Of a DNA stretch of 64,000 bases, positions 27,823-36,677 are shown in pieces. The stretch comes from Bacillus aquiflavi (GTDB lineage Bacteria > Bacillota > Bacilli > Bacillales > Cytobacillaceae): the NCBI RefSeq assembly GCF_019915265.1, contig NZ_CP082780.1, positions 3,715,501 through 3,779,500 on the forward strand. Reading direction: 5' to 3'. A program made the translations under genes and the position numbers. The stretch's first letter is position 1. The number at the start of each line of letters is the position of its first letter. The notes under the pieces are model-generated. The model worked only from the letters and a program-made list of their open reading frames with translations, was not told the origin of the DNA and did not search any database.

Positions 27823-29415
27823 ATGAAAGTATTGGATGTCCAAGCTTTTCACGAAGGAATTAATAAAAGTCTTGAAAGAATACAATTTCTAGATGAACAG
27901 CTGAAACAAGTTCAAAGAGGCGTAGAAGGAATCGCCACTTCTTTAAATGAATCCTTAAAAGGAAGAACAGGTTATTCGATCATAATGCTTTTCAAGGAAT
28001 ATCATCTGCCATTTGTATTATTTTTAACTCAGTTTATTGTAAACTATAAACAGTCGTTAACAGCAATTCAACATGCTCTTCACGAATTTGAGCCGGCGCA
28101 AAATGGATTTATTAGCGAAAGTTTTTTGGAAAATGACGTCGAACAAGGTTTACGAAACCTTGAAATAACAACAACCGAATTGATAGATGAGATCAATGGA
28201 GCATTAGATGCCATAAGTGACATCGTTCATTTACCACAGATTCAAAACGAAGAACTGTTATTTAATATGACTCTAGCAAAAAACCAATACAAAGAGACAA
28301 TTCAGCAATTATACGCCTTTGACCAACAGCAAGCAAGTTCCCTTGAGCCGTTAGAAAAAGACATTGAATCAATGGAGCGATTTTTAAGTGATTTAGAAGG
28401 GAAGTTTCAATTATTAGAAAGCGGTTTTTCAAGGAACAACGGTTTAGTCGAGTTGCCAGAAGGCCTATCGTTAAATGATAGTAAATTTCGACATAAAGAA
28501 ATCTTTGCGACAGTTGATCAAGTAAAGGATGTAACTGAGACTGAAGTGGAGGATACAATAAACACTCATGACATTTTTACTTACTTTAGTAAGTTAAATC
28601 AAGGATTATTTTTTACAGATCTTAGTTTTATTGCGGGCAAACTGATTATCACAACAAGTGCTTTTGCGAGCGGTACGTTGAAAATTGTCTATAAAGGCAA
28701 CCCGACAATGTTTCAAAAGTTTAAAGGAGATTATCAATTTTATCTTAAAGCGGATCCCACATGGACAAGTAGAGGGAATTATGCTTCAAAATTCGCCAGT
28801 ACTTTGCGTAATTTCCAGAAGCTCGAAACACCGTCAAAAAATCCAGCTTTAAACTATATCCAAAAGCGACTCTCTGCTTACAATGGCCCGGCAGAATTTT
28901 TAAAAGTCCAAGCAGGCTTTAGTAAAGAATGGCACAATATACCGATTAAAAAAGGAAGCGATTTTATCGGAACAGTGCCTGATCAAGTTACATTAAGTGT
29001 GAAAGACACGATGGCAAACAAAGCAATGTCTAAAGGTTGGAAAGGAACTGCCAAAGCAATCCCGATCGCTGGACATGCGATAACAATCACTGCGAATGCA
29101 ACAGAATTTGTCGCTCCGGAAAATGAAAATAAAAGCTTGGCTGAAAAATCAGGACGCTTTCTAGCTGGTGCAGGGGCAGATACATTCTCTGTAGGGGCTG
29201 GGGCGGCATTAGGAGTAAGATTTGGAAAAGCTTTTGGTCCAAAAGGGATGGTAATCGGAGCATTAGCTGGTGGTCTCGGAGGTGGGATTATTTCTATGAT
29301 TCCTGCTATAAGTGAAGGGGTTAGAGATTTAGGTGAGGAAATTGGAAGGCTTGCTAAGCAAGGGTTTGGAAAAATAAAAAAAGCGTTTAAATCTATTAAA
29401 AGTTGGTTTAAATAA
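27823..29415 (+). CDS. LXG protein with glycine-rich hydrophobic tip (putative membrane-acting toxin)
   Basis: 530 residues from the ATG with AGGAGG (a GTG three codons upstream is less likely). Residues 1 to about 200 form the helical LXG domain (VLDVQAFHEGINKSLERI and so on). A middle region of unknown type follows (FYLKADPTWTSRGNYASKF). The last 85 residues are dominated by small residues: AGAGADTFSVGAGAALG, then MVIGALAGGLGGGII, ending in a basic amphipathic tail (KKAFKSIKSWFK). This glycine-zipper pattern suggests membrane insertion rather than nuclease action. The tandem membrane proteins downstream are the likely immunity set. Confidence 0.75.
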   Translation: MKVLDVQAFHEGINKSLERIQFLDEQLKQVQRGVEGIATSLNESLKGRTGYSIIMLFKEYHLPFVLFLTQFIVNYKQSLTAIQHALHEFEPAQNGFISESFLENDVEQGLRNLEITTTELIDEINGALDAISDIVHLPQIQNEELLFNMTLAKNQYKETIQQLYAFDQQQASSLEPLEKDIESMERFLSDLEGKFQLLESGFSRNNGLVELPEGLSLNDSKFRHKEIFATVDQVKDVTETEVEDTINTHDIFTYFSKLNQGLFFTDLSFIAGKLIITTSAFASGTLKIVYKGNPTMFQKFKGDYQFYLKADPTWTSRGNYASKFASTLRNFQKLETPSKNPALNYIQKRLSAYNGPAEFLKVQAGFSKEWHNIPIKKGSDFIGTVPDQVTLSVKDTMANKAMSKGWKGTAKAIPIAGHAITITANATEFVAPENENKSLAEKSGRFLAGAGADTFSVGAGAALGVRFGKAFGPKGMVIGALAGGLGGGIISMIPAISEGVRDLGEEIGRLAKQGFGKIKKAFKSIKSWFK

Positions 29416-29539
29416 ATTTACTAGTAAAAAAATAATGTACAAATTTTGATTCATCATCACTTTTTGTGAAATAACATAAAAAGGAAAACATTTTTGAATT
29501 CCTGGTAATAATGTTAGCACCAAACAAAACATTAATAGG

Positions 29540-30743
29540 AGGTTCTAAAATGTTTTCCGTGTTACTAGAATTGTCAGAATTTAAAGTAGTTAAACGTGAG
29601 ATTTTTGATACGCATTATTTTGTTCATGTAGAGAAAAAAGAAAGAAAAGAGCGCTGCATCTATTGTGGATTTCATTCCTCGTCTGTCCATGATAGGAGGA
29701 CAAGAAAAGTACTTGATTTGTTTGTATTAAACAAACCAATATTTCTTATTATTCACATGAAAAGATATCGGTGCCAAAACTGTAAAGAAGTCTTTTCTTC
29801 TTCTTTTGAATCTGTAGGATCACATCAGCACTATACCCACCGTTTTCGCCAGTTTATCTATGAACAAGTACTCGGAACAACCATTCAAGACATAAGCCGG
29901 AAATATAAAATAGCTTACTCAACAGTGGAACGTATTTTCTATTCGGTTGCTCATGAAAAAGCAAAGGAACAGGAGGCATTCATCCATGAAAGGCAAAAAG
30001 ATCATGAAATCACGTTAAGCTTGGATGAAGTGGCCGTTCGAAAGGGACATACTTATGAAACCGTTCTTTATGATGCTGATTTAGGGGCGGTGATGGGTAT
30101 GCATCAAAATCGTCATTGTGCCTCTACTATGGAACTTTTGTCACAGAAAGTCAGTCATCCCGAACGGGTAAAAAACGTGGTGATTGATATGTGGAATCCC
30201 TTTCATAAAGCGATTCAAAATCTTTTCCCACACGCACAGGTTATTGTTGATAAGTATCACGTCGTTCAAAAAGTAACTCAGGCATTAGACCAAGTTCGTA
30301 AGAATATACCTGGTTTGAAAAAAGTAAGATTTTGCCTAATTAAAAGCTAAAAAAATATAAATGAAAAACAACGAATACGTCTAAATGAGTTATTAGAAGA
30401 CAATGAATGTTTAGCTTATGCTTATTATCTTAAAGAACTATTTAGAGATTTTTATCAATCTCCAGATTATGAAACAGCTCATCAGTTGTTAAAAGAATGG
30501 CTTCAACTTGCATGGAGTAGCCCATTTCCTGCTTTTCATCATGTAGCTAAGACGATAGAAAAATGGCGAAATCAAATTTTGCAATACTTTCATACCCCCT
30601 ATACTAATGGAAGGACAGAAGGCACCAATCATAAAATTAAGAATATTAAACGACGAGCTTATGGCTATAGAAATCCTCAAAGATTCAGGACACGTGTATT
30701 TTTGAAGTGTACAGGTAAAACTTACAATAAACAGATTGCTTAG
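29540..30743 (+). pseudogene. ISL3-family transposase with an in-frame stop
   Basis: The frame starts at an ATG with AGGAGG. It has the N-terminal zinc finger of ISL3 transposases (CIYCG ... CQNC), a helix-turn-helix, and the DDE catalytic core: SLDEVAVRKG, then VVIDMWNPFHKAI and VIVDKYHVVQKV. A TAA at 30348-30350 interrupts the frame. The same frame then continues with NEKQRIRLNELLED and the last acidic block (TPYTNGRTEGTNHKIKNIKRRAYGYR). One nonsense change therefore inactivates an otherwise complete gene. It lies between the LXG gene and its presumed immunity array. Confidence 0.9.
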
Positions 30744-30871
30744 CCACTCCTTCTTCAGCATGTAGTAAATAATAGTTGGTGGAAAAGAAGCCGTCAAGGA
30801 AAGCACTTGACCGCTTCCTTTCCACCAACTAGCCAGCTTGTAAGCTGAAGAAGGAAAGATTTTGAGTGGCT
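30742..30871. repeat. Nested inverted repeats behind the ISL3 transposase
   Basis: Three stems nest in order: AGCCACTC (30742) with GAGTGGCT (ending 30871); CTTCTTCAGC (30750) with GCTGAAGAAG (30844); and an inner 25-bp arm AGTTGGTGGAAA... (30774) with ...TTTCCACCAACT (ending 30830), with two mismatches. The whole could fold into one long interrupted hairpin. It may be the right end of the element or a strong terminator. Confidence 0.7.
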
Positions 30872-30993
30872 CCAATCTAGCTAACTAATTACCAGATTTT
30901 TTTCCGAATCACAAACAATGGTGAAGAGACAAAATTTTTTGTGCTCTATGATTGTAAAATAAATATTTTAATTAAGAAGGCAGGAGAAATAAA

Positions 30994-31338
30994 ATGCAAC
31001 TGTCACCAGATGATGTTGAAATAATTTTATTGATTATAGTTAATTGGATGGGGCTTCAAATCGTATATAGCTTTTTAGTTTTAATAGGGGGCAGAATAAT
31101 TACCGATTACTTTGAATGGGCAGTGTATGAAGACCCGCCAAATTTTTTTTGTAAATGCACAAATTTTTTTATGTATTCCGTTTTTGGAGCCGGTCCATAC
31201 TTAAACAAAAAGTTTATGCGTTATTCATGGATTAAACGGAAGTTTCTCTTGTTTCTTTCGATTATCGGAATGATTTTTTTATCATTTCTTTTATATGAAA
31301 TAATTATTAAACCAATAGTGTATTGGCTATTTTTATAA
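30994..31338 (+). CDS. Array membrane protein 1 (intact, putative immunity)
   Basis: 114 residues starting MQLSPDDVEIILLIIVNW. There are two hydrophobic helices, at about 8-32 and 88-110, separated by the conserved DYFEWAVYEDPPN block and a GAGPYLNKKFMRYSWIKRKF segment. GGCAGGAG precedes the ATG. It is the first of six related copies spaced about 480 bases apart. The family is not recognised. Position after an LXG gene with a membrane-type tip suggests an immunity role. Confidence 0.7.
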   Translation: MQLSPDDVEIILLIIVNWMGLQIVYSFLVLIGGRIITDYFEWAVYEDPPNFFCKCTNFFMYSVFGAGPYLNKKFMRYSWIKRKFLLFLSIIGMIFLSFLLYEIIIKPIVYWLFL

Positions 31339-31474
31339 GTTTATTGTTCTTAATATTAGATATGTTCTGAAGAGAGAATAATAGACTAAAAGGAATGGAA
31401 TAAGGGAAGTTTAGAAAGTATTACTTTTCAATCTTCATTACGTTGAATGGAGTAAAAAAGGCAGGAGAAGTAAA

Positions 31475-31819
31475 ATGCAATTATCCCCAGATGATGTTGA
31501 ATTAATTTTGCTTTTTATAGTAGGTTGGTTTGTAACTCAAATAGTTTATAGCTTTTTAGTTTTATTATCAGGAAGTGTGATTACCGATTATTTTGAATGG
31601 GCAGTGTATGAAGACCCGCCAAATTTATTTTGGAAATGTACAAACTTTTTTATGTATTTCTTTTTTGGCGCTGGCCCTTACTTAAATAAAAAGTTTATGC
31701 GTTATTCATGGATTAAACGGAAGTTCCTCTTGTTTCTTTCGATTATCGGAATGATTTTTTTATCATTTCTTTTATATGAAATAATTATTAAACCAATAGT
31801 GTATTGGCTATTTTTATAA
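31475..31819 (+). CDS. Array membrane protein 2 (intact, putative immunity)
   Basis: 114 residues, differing from copy 1 mainly in the first helix (LLFIVGWFVTQIVYSFLVLLSGSV). The last 50 residues and the whole following spacer are nearly identical to copy 1. This points to recent duplication in units of 481 bases that include the ribosome site and spacer. Confidence 0.7.
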   Translation: MQLSPDDVELILLFIVGWFVTQIVYSFLVLLSGSVITDYFEWAVYEDPPNLFWKCTNFFMYFFFGAGPYLNKKFMRYSWIKRKFLLFLSIIGMIFLSFLLYEIIIKPIVYWLFL

Positions 31820-31955
31820 GTTTATTGTTCTTAATATTAGATATGTTCTGAAGAGAGAATAATAGACTAAAAGGAATGGAATAAGGGAAGTTAGAAAGTA
31901 TTACTTTTCAATCTTCATTACGTTGAATGGAGTAAAAAAAGGCAGGAGAAGTAAA

Positions 31956-32286
31956 ATGCAACTATCCCCAGATGATGTTGAATTAATTTTGCTATTTATA
32001 GCTGGTTGGTTTGTAATCCAAATAGTATATAGCTTTTTAGTTTTAATAGGGGGCAGAATAATTACCGATTATTTTGAATGGGCAGTGTATGAAGACCCGC
32101 CAAATTTTTTTTGGAAATGTACAAACTTTTTTATGTATTTCTTTTTTGTTAAATAAAAAGTTTATGCGTTATTCATGGATTAAACGGAAGTTCCTCTTGT
32201 TTCTTTCGATTATCGGAATGATTTTTTTTATCATTTCTTTTATATGAAATAATTATTAAACCAATAGTGTATTGGCTATTTTTATA
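31956..32286 (+). pseudogene. Array membrane protein 3, split by a 14-bp deletion
   Basis: Starts like the others (MQLSPDDVELILLFIAGW) but loses 14 bases coding for GAGPY, so the frame ends in FFFVK after 66 residues. The remaining C-terminal half begins with its own ATG (MRYSWIKRKF) a few bases after the stop, so two single-helix pieces could still be made. One extra T later in the copy shifts the second piece. The same deletion is found in copy 5. Confidence 0.7.
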
Positions 32287-32424
32287 AGTTTATTGTTCTT
32301 AATATTAGATATGTTCTGAAGAGAGAATAATAGACTAAAAGGAATGGAATAAGGGAAGTTTAGAAAGTATTACTTTTCAATCTTCATTACGTTGAATGGA
32401 GTAAAAAAGGGCAGGAGAAGTAAA

Positions 32425-32769
32425 ATGCAACTATCCCCAGATGATGTTGAACTAATTTTGCTATTTATAGCTGGTTGGTTTGTAATCCAAATAGTATATA
32501 GCTTTTTAGTTTTAATAGGGGGCAGAATAATTACCGATTATTTTGAATGGGCAGTGTATGAAGCCCCGCCAAATTTATTTTGGAAATGTACAAATTTTTT
32601 TATGTATTTCTTTTTTGGCGCTGGCCCTTACCTAAACAAAAAGTTTATGCGTTATTCATGGATTAAAAGGAAGTTCCTCTTGTTTCTTTCCATCATCGTG
32701 ATGTTCGTGTTGTCAGTTATTTTATATCAATTTATTTTAAAACCATTAGTTCATTGGCTGTTTTTATAA
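32425..32769 (+). CDS. Array membrane protein 4 (intact, putative immunity)
   Basis: 114 residues. The first half is nearly identical to copy 3 (with EAPPN in place of EDPPN) and keeps the GAGPYLNKK segment. The second helix differs (IIVMFVLSVILYQFILKPLVHWLFL) and matches copies 5 and 6. It looks like a mosaic of the two subtypes, which suggests recombination between copies. Confidence 0.7.
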   Translation: MQLSPDDVELILLFIAGWFVIQIVYSFLVLIGGRIITDYFEWAVYEAPPNLFWKCTNFFMYFFFGAGPYLNKKFMRYSWIKRKFLLFLSIIVMFVLSVILYQFILKPLVHWLFL

Positions 32770-32909
32770 GTTTATTGTCCTTAATGTTAGCAATGTTCTG
32801 AAGAGAGAAGAATAGTAGATGAAAAGGACTGGAATAAGAAAGCTTCTAGAAAATATTACTTTTTAATCTCCATTACGTTGAATGGAGTAAAAAAGGCAGG
32901 AGAAGTAAA

Positions 32910-33240
32910 ATGCAACTATCCCCAGATGATGTTGAATTAATTTTGCTATTTATAGCTGGTTGGATGGGAATTCAAATAGTTTATACCATTTTAGTTTTAT
33001 TATCAGGAAGAGTGATTACCGATTATTTTGAATGGGCAGTGTATGAAGACCCGCCAAATTTATTTTGGAAATGTACAAACTTTTTTATGTATTTCTTTTT
33101 TGTTAAATAAAAAGTTTATGCGTTATTCATGGATTAAACGGAAGTTTCTCTTGTTTCTTTCTATCATCGGGATGTTCGTGTTGTCAGTTATTTTATTCCA
33201 ACTCATTTTTAAACCGTTAGTTCATTGGCTGTTATTATAG
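32910..33240 (+). pseudogene. Array membrane protein 5, split by the same 14-bp deletion
   Basis: The N-terminal piece (66 residues, ending FFFVK) and a C-terminal piece starting at an ATG near 33118 (MRYSWIKRKFLLFLSIIGMFVLSVIL) are separated exactly as in copy 3. The C-terminal piece keeps an open frame of 40 residues to the normal end. Whether the split copies are functional is unknown. Confidence 0.7.
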
Positions 33241-33274
33241 TTAGCCAATTTAATATATTTAAAGGAGACAGAAG

Positions 33275-34084
33275 ATGAAACATTTATTGACTTGTACGAA
33301 CGAAGAGCTGGTTTTATTAGTAGGTCTTTGTGGCCACGCTAGGTTTACGAAGATGTTAATAGATGGCTTAACAGGAGAGAAATCTTTAAAAGAGTGGGAG
33401 GCGATTGTGGATACAACTGTTCATCAATTGATGTTAAAACAAATATGGGATGAAGAAAGAAATAAGCGTAACGAAATTCCATTAAGTGATGAAATGCAAA
33501 AATTTATTCACTCTTATGTAAACTCTAAATGGATCATACGTTGCCCAAATATAGAAAAACAAGGTGTATTAATTTTTCACTATATTGAAGAAAGCACATG
33601 GCTTCTTCATCTCGTTGACCGAGAGATTCTTCATGAATTTGCTTATGTAGAACAAGAAGAAATTTCAAAACTGATACAGGATTATTATTCCTTTTCTGAT
33701 GAATCATTGGATGCTAATGAACAGTTTCGATTGACAGATGAGGCTTTTGATTTATTAAGTGAGAAACGCAATCTTAAAAAAGTACGCAAAATGAGTACCT
33801 TTTTGGAAGAAGAGGGAACAAGCTTTGAACTATTTATCGATGACTTAAAGAAAAATGAGTGGTTTCTTAACAACATTTCTTGTCTTCATATTCCTTCGCT
33901 TGAAGATGACCCATTGCTAACTGATATCGTCTTTTTTCTCCCATCCTCAAAAGGTGTATGGGTTGTTAAATATACTGACGATCAAACTGCTCCTGTTCTC
34001 ATTCAATTAAAAGGGCTAGAACAATGGCACGCACTTCTTGAAAATGTCGGGCATACAGCATCTTTAATTAATGAGGAAGGTTAA
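33275..34084 (+). CDS. Uncharacterised 269-residue protein inside the immunity array
   Basis: An acidic soluble protein with AAAGGAG before the ATG. The N-terminal half is mainly helical (CTNEELVLLVGLCGHARF, then a long LMLKQIWDEERNKRNEI helix). The C-terminal part is probably strand-rich (VFFLPSSKGVWVVKYTDDQ). It has no catalytic motif, signal or membrane segment. I do not recognise a family. Its place between copies 5 and 6 of the array suggests a role in the LXG locus, perhaps as a chaperone or an immunity protein of another kind. Confidence 0.65.
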   Translation: MKHLLTCTNEELVLLVGLCGHARFTKMLIDGLTGEKSLKEWEAIVDTTVHQLMLKQIWDEERNKRNEIPLSDEMQKFIHSYVNSKWIIRCPNIEKQGVLIFHYIEESTWLLHLVDREILHEFAYVEQEEISKLIQDYYSFSDESLDANEQFRLTDEAFDLLSEKRNLKKVRKMSTFLEEEGTSFELFIDDLKKNEWFLNNISCLHIPSLEDDPLLTDIVFFLPSSKGVWVVKYTDDQTAPVLIQLKGLEQWHALLENVGHTASLINEEG

Positions 34085-34106
34085 CAACTAAGGCAAGAGA
34101 GATGAA

Positions 34107-34433
34107 ATGCAATGATCACTAAATGATGTAGAATTCATTCATTTTGCTTTTTATAGCTGGTTGGATGGGAATTCAAAGAGTTTATAGTTTTTTAGTTTTA
34201 TTATCAGGAAGTGTGATGATCGATTATTTTGGGCAGTGTATGAACACCCACCAAATTTTTTTTGATGTACAAATTTTATTATGTATTCCGTTTTTATTAA
34301 ATAAAAAGTTTATGCGTTATGCTTGGATTAAACCGAAATTCCTCTTGTTTCTTTCTATAATTGGGGCGTTCGTGTTATCAGTTCTGTTATTCCAACTCAT
34401 TTTTAAACCGTTAGTTCAGTTGCTTTTTTATAA
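34107..34433 (+). pseudogene. Array membrane protein 6, decayed
   Basis: The start codon is followed by a stop (ATG CAA TGA). Further frames show the family's first helix (AGWMGIQRVYSFLVLLSGSV), a damaged DYFGQCM region, the 14-bp deletion, and the C-terminal helix (FVLSVLLFQLIFKPLVQ). It is the most diverged copy. Confidence 0.75.
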
Positions 34434-34456
34434 CTCAGCGCTTAAAAATAAGATGA

Positions 34457-34489
34457 GGATACCACAAAAAGGATGGTATCCGGTTTTTT
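34457..34489 (+). terminator. Terminator closing the membrane protein array
   Basis: GGATACC / GGTATCC stem with an 11-base loop, followed by GGTTTTTT. It separates the array from the convergent ArsA operon. Confidence 0.8.
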
Positions 34490-34496
34490 ATCCTGT

Positions 34497-34694
34497 TTAT
34501 TCAATGTTAATATGAGATAATTCAGAGTTTGAATTGTTCTCTTTTCGGCTGACTAAAGAAGCTTCGATTTCTTCATGCAATGCTTCTAGCAATTGTTTCC
34601 CTGTTTCTTGACATTGAGCAGGCATTACATTTAAGAGTTGCATTCCTGCTTGCAGTTTCAAACGGACAATTGTTTTTATAAGTTCATTGTTCAT
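34497..34694 (-). CDS. Small helical protein downstream of the ArsA-like gene
   Basis: 65 residues from MNNELIKTIVRLKLQAGM. Helical and soluble; no family is recognised. Its start overlaps the end of the ArsA-like gene by 11 bases on the same strand, so the two are probably co-translated and functionally linked. Confidence 0.6.
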   Translation of the reverse strand: MNNELIKTIVRLKLQAGMQLLNVMPAQCQETGKQLLEALHEEIEASLVSRKENNSNSELSHINIE

Positions 34695-35868
34695 GTTTTT
34701 CCAACTCACCGAACGTTATTTTCAATGTGCCTTCGTCAAACTTAGCCCCTAAAATACTTTTATGGGTAAGTGTTCTTGGCAAGATAATATTTCGCTTCGT
34801 GGAACCAGCCCGTAAAATAAGTTCATCTCCTTTTTGGTTTAAAGACAGTTCTTTTTTATGTGAGAATGGCAACTGGAGAGAGAAAACATAGTTGTTCCCT
34901 TCTTTTGTAATGTGCTGTGTTCGTAAATTAAATTTAATCGCTGTTGGCTGTTCGTCTTGCTGGAAAAGAGAGTCCCCTAGCCGTTCAAGCATATTCATGC
35001 CAACGACTTCTTGTTCAAATAAAGGTGCGTTATAAAGTGGGATCGGCTGGAAGCTATCTTCAATCATTGTTTTATATTTTTGTTGAATTTTTTTCCACAC
35101 TTGAAAGTACTGATCAGAGACGTTGTCAGGGATGACTCGATTAATCATAATTGCATCAACGTTGTAGTCGTAAAGATTTAAATACGTAAAGCTTCGCTGT
35201 GCTTCTTTTATGACCATTTTTTCAGGATTTACGACAATGCGGACACTTGTCACTTCACGGTTGGAAAAAATTTGTCGCATTTCGTTTAACTGTTCTAAAA
35301 TATGAGCGAGCTCTCTCATTATATCGTCAGTCGGGAGGGGAATCCCAAGGAGCGGCTGTGCGACTGGGCGGACAATTTTTAATGCTTTTCGTTGTATCGG
35401 GAATAATTTTTCCATCCACCAGCCAAGCATATCGGGAAAGCTTAACATTGCTAAAGTTTCTCCTGTTGGTGCGCAATCAATAATGATAACATCGTATGTT
35501 TTTTCTTTGTAATATTGAAGGACTCGAAGAAGGCTCATTAAATCTTCCATGCCTGGGAACATTGTCAGCTCTTCAACTGTAATGTCATCGACTGTTTTAG
35601 TAGTAAAAAGTAAAGTAATATAATGTTGAATGTTTCCCCATCCTTTTTCCATTTCATACGTTGTGTCGATTTCTTGTGCCCACAGATTTTTTCTTATTTG
35701 CTGTGGTTCAGAAGATAATTTTATCCCAAAAGAATCTCCTAAGCTATGTGCGGGATCAGTACTCATCACTAGCGTTTTTAACCCTTGCTGTGCGCTTTTA
35801 ATTGCCGTTGCCGCAGAAATACTAGTTTTTCCGACGCCGCCTTTTCCTGTATATAAAATAATTCTCAT
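34684..35868 (-). CDS. ArsA-family ATPase with C-terminal HSP20-like domain
   Basis: 394 residues. It begins with a deviant Walker A motif GKGGVGKTS, followed by MSTDPAHSLGDSF (switch I/A-loop) and IIIDCAPTGETLAML (Walker B/switch II), as in ArsA/Get3 ATPases. The last 75 residues form the small alpha-crystallin-like domain known as ArsA_HSP20. Such proteins in Gram-positives are not linked to arsB and probably handle membrane proteins or stress rather than pump arsenite. A MarR gene lies upstream with matching operator palindromes. Confidence 0.88.
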   Translation of the reverse strand: MRIILYTGKGGVGKTSISAATAIKSAQQGLKTLVMSTDPAHSLGDSFGIKLSSEPQQIRKNLWAQEIDTTYEMEKGWGNIQHYITLLFTTKTVDDITVEELTMFPGMEDLMSLLRVLQYYKEKTYDVIIIDCAPTGETLAMLSFPDMLGWWMEKLFPIQRKALKIVRPVAQPLLGIPLPTDDIMRELAHILEQLNEMRQIFSNREVTSVRIVVNPEKMVIKEAQRSFTYLNLYDYNVDAIMINRVIPDNVSDQYFQVWKKIQQKYKTMIEDSFQPIPLYNAPLFEQEVVGMNMLERLGDSLFQQDEQPTAIKFNLRTQHITKEGNNYVFSLQLPFSHKKELSLNQKGDELILRAGSTKRNIILPRTLTHKSILGAKFDEGTLKITFGELEKHEQ

Positions 35869-35894
35869 GCGAAAACCTCCTTTAATATTCGAGT

Positions 35895-35917
35895 ATCGTA
35901 TATTACGATCATCGTAA
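35895..35917. promoter_or_regulatory. Overlapping palindromes before the ArsA-like gene, candidate MarR operator
   Basis: TTACGATCATCGTAA (35903-35917) is a perfect 7+1+7 inverted repeat, overlapped by ATCGTATATTACGAT (35895-35909). A near copy, TTTCGATGATCATAA, lies just before the marR gene at 36485-36499. Shared sites suggest that the MarR protein controls both itself and the ATPase operon. Confidence 0.6.
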
Positions 35918-35976
35918 TAATGGTCAAACTTTTAACAAAGCAGGGAAACTCCTCTTTGTTAAAAGCATTTAATTCG

Positions 35977-36474
35977 TTAATCGATTGTGATGTTTTTGAT
36001 TTCAGTTTTAGAACGCTGCTCTTTTGATGTTTCTCCAGTTTTTTTGCTTCCGAGATGGGTAACTATTTTTTTGAAGATTTGTAAGAGTGCTTCTGTTTCT
36101 TCTTTCGTTAATACTTCAGTCATAAGGTTAAAGTATCGTGAAGCTAATGCTTTCACTTTTTCTCCAAGCTTATGCCCTTCTTCAGTTAAGCGAATCACAA
36201 CAATTCTGCGGTCTGTCTCGCTTCGATAACGTTCTAAATAGCCTTTTTTTACAAGGCGATTAATAACGCCTGTTGCAGTACTCATCGGAATACCAAGTGA
36301 TTCAGCAATTTCACTCATAATTACTTCGTTGTTACGCTTCATTAAGAGAAGACAAAATATTTCTGTTTTCGATAAAGAAACATCGATATTAATCCATTCC
36401 TCAGGATAGAAGAGTTTCCGAGCATTATCGAGCATAAAATCGAGAAAATCTTCATACTTAATCAAATAATTCAT
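35977..36474 (-). CDS. MarR-family transcriptional regulator
   Basis: 165 residues with a winged helix: LSKTEIFCLLLMKRNNEVIMSEIAESLGIPMSTATGVINRL (recognition helix), then the wing RYRSETDRRIVVIRLTEEGHKL. A dimerisation helix and a charged tail follow. It precedes the ArsA-like gene on the same strand by about 110 bases. A similar palindrome before both genes suggests autoregulation. Confidence 0.88.
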   Translation of the reverse strand: MNYLIKYEDFLDFMLDNARKLFYPEEWINIDVSLSKTEIFCLLLMKRNNEVIMSEIAESLGIPMSTATGVINRLVKKGYLERYRSETDRRIVVIRLTEEGHKLGEKVKALASRYFNLMTEVLTKEETEALLQIFKKIVTHLGSKKTGETSKEQRSKTEIKNITID

Positions 36475-36484
36475 CCTCCGAATA

Positions 36485-36499
36485 TTTCGATGATCATAA
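36485..36499. promoter_or_regulatory. Palindrome before marR
   Basis: TTTCGATGATCATAA differs in three positions from the perfect TTACGATCATCGTAA site before the ArsA-like gene and lies about ten bases upstream of the marR start. Confidence 0.5.
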
Positions 36500-36677
36500 T
36501 ATTTGTTTTTAGTTTATATGCTTTACATTTATTTGTCAAGGTCAAAATCCCCTTAAAAACGGCTTTAATTTTCGGAAAAATTCCGCAATGCTTTTAATAA
36601 TTGGTTAACTGTGGTATTATTTTCCACAAATAATCAAAAACAGAAATATTGTAAAATAGTTAAAGAAAGGAAGAATA

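Noticed and set aside
30994-33240. The 480-bp repeats considered as an assembly artefact
   Set aside because: The copies differ at many positions, including in-frame substitutions and distinct second helices, so they are real paralogues, although the exact number should be confirmed.
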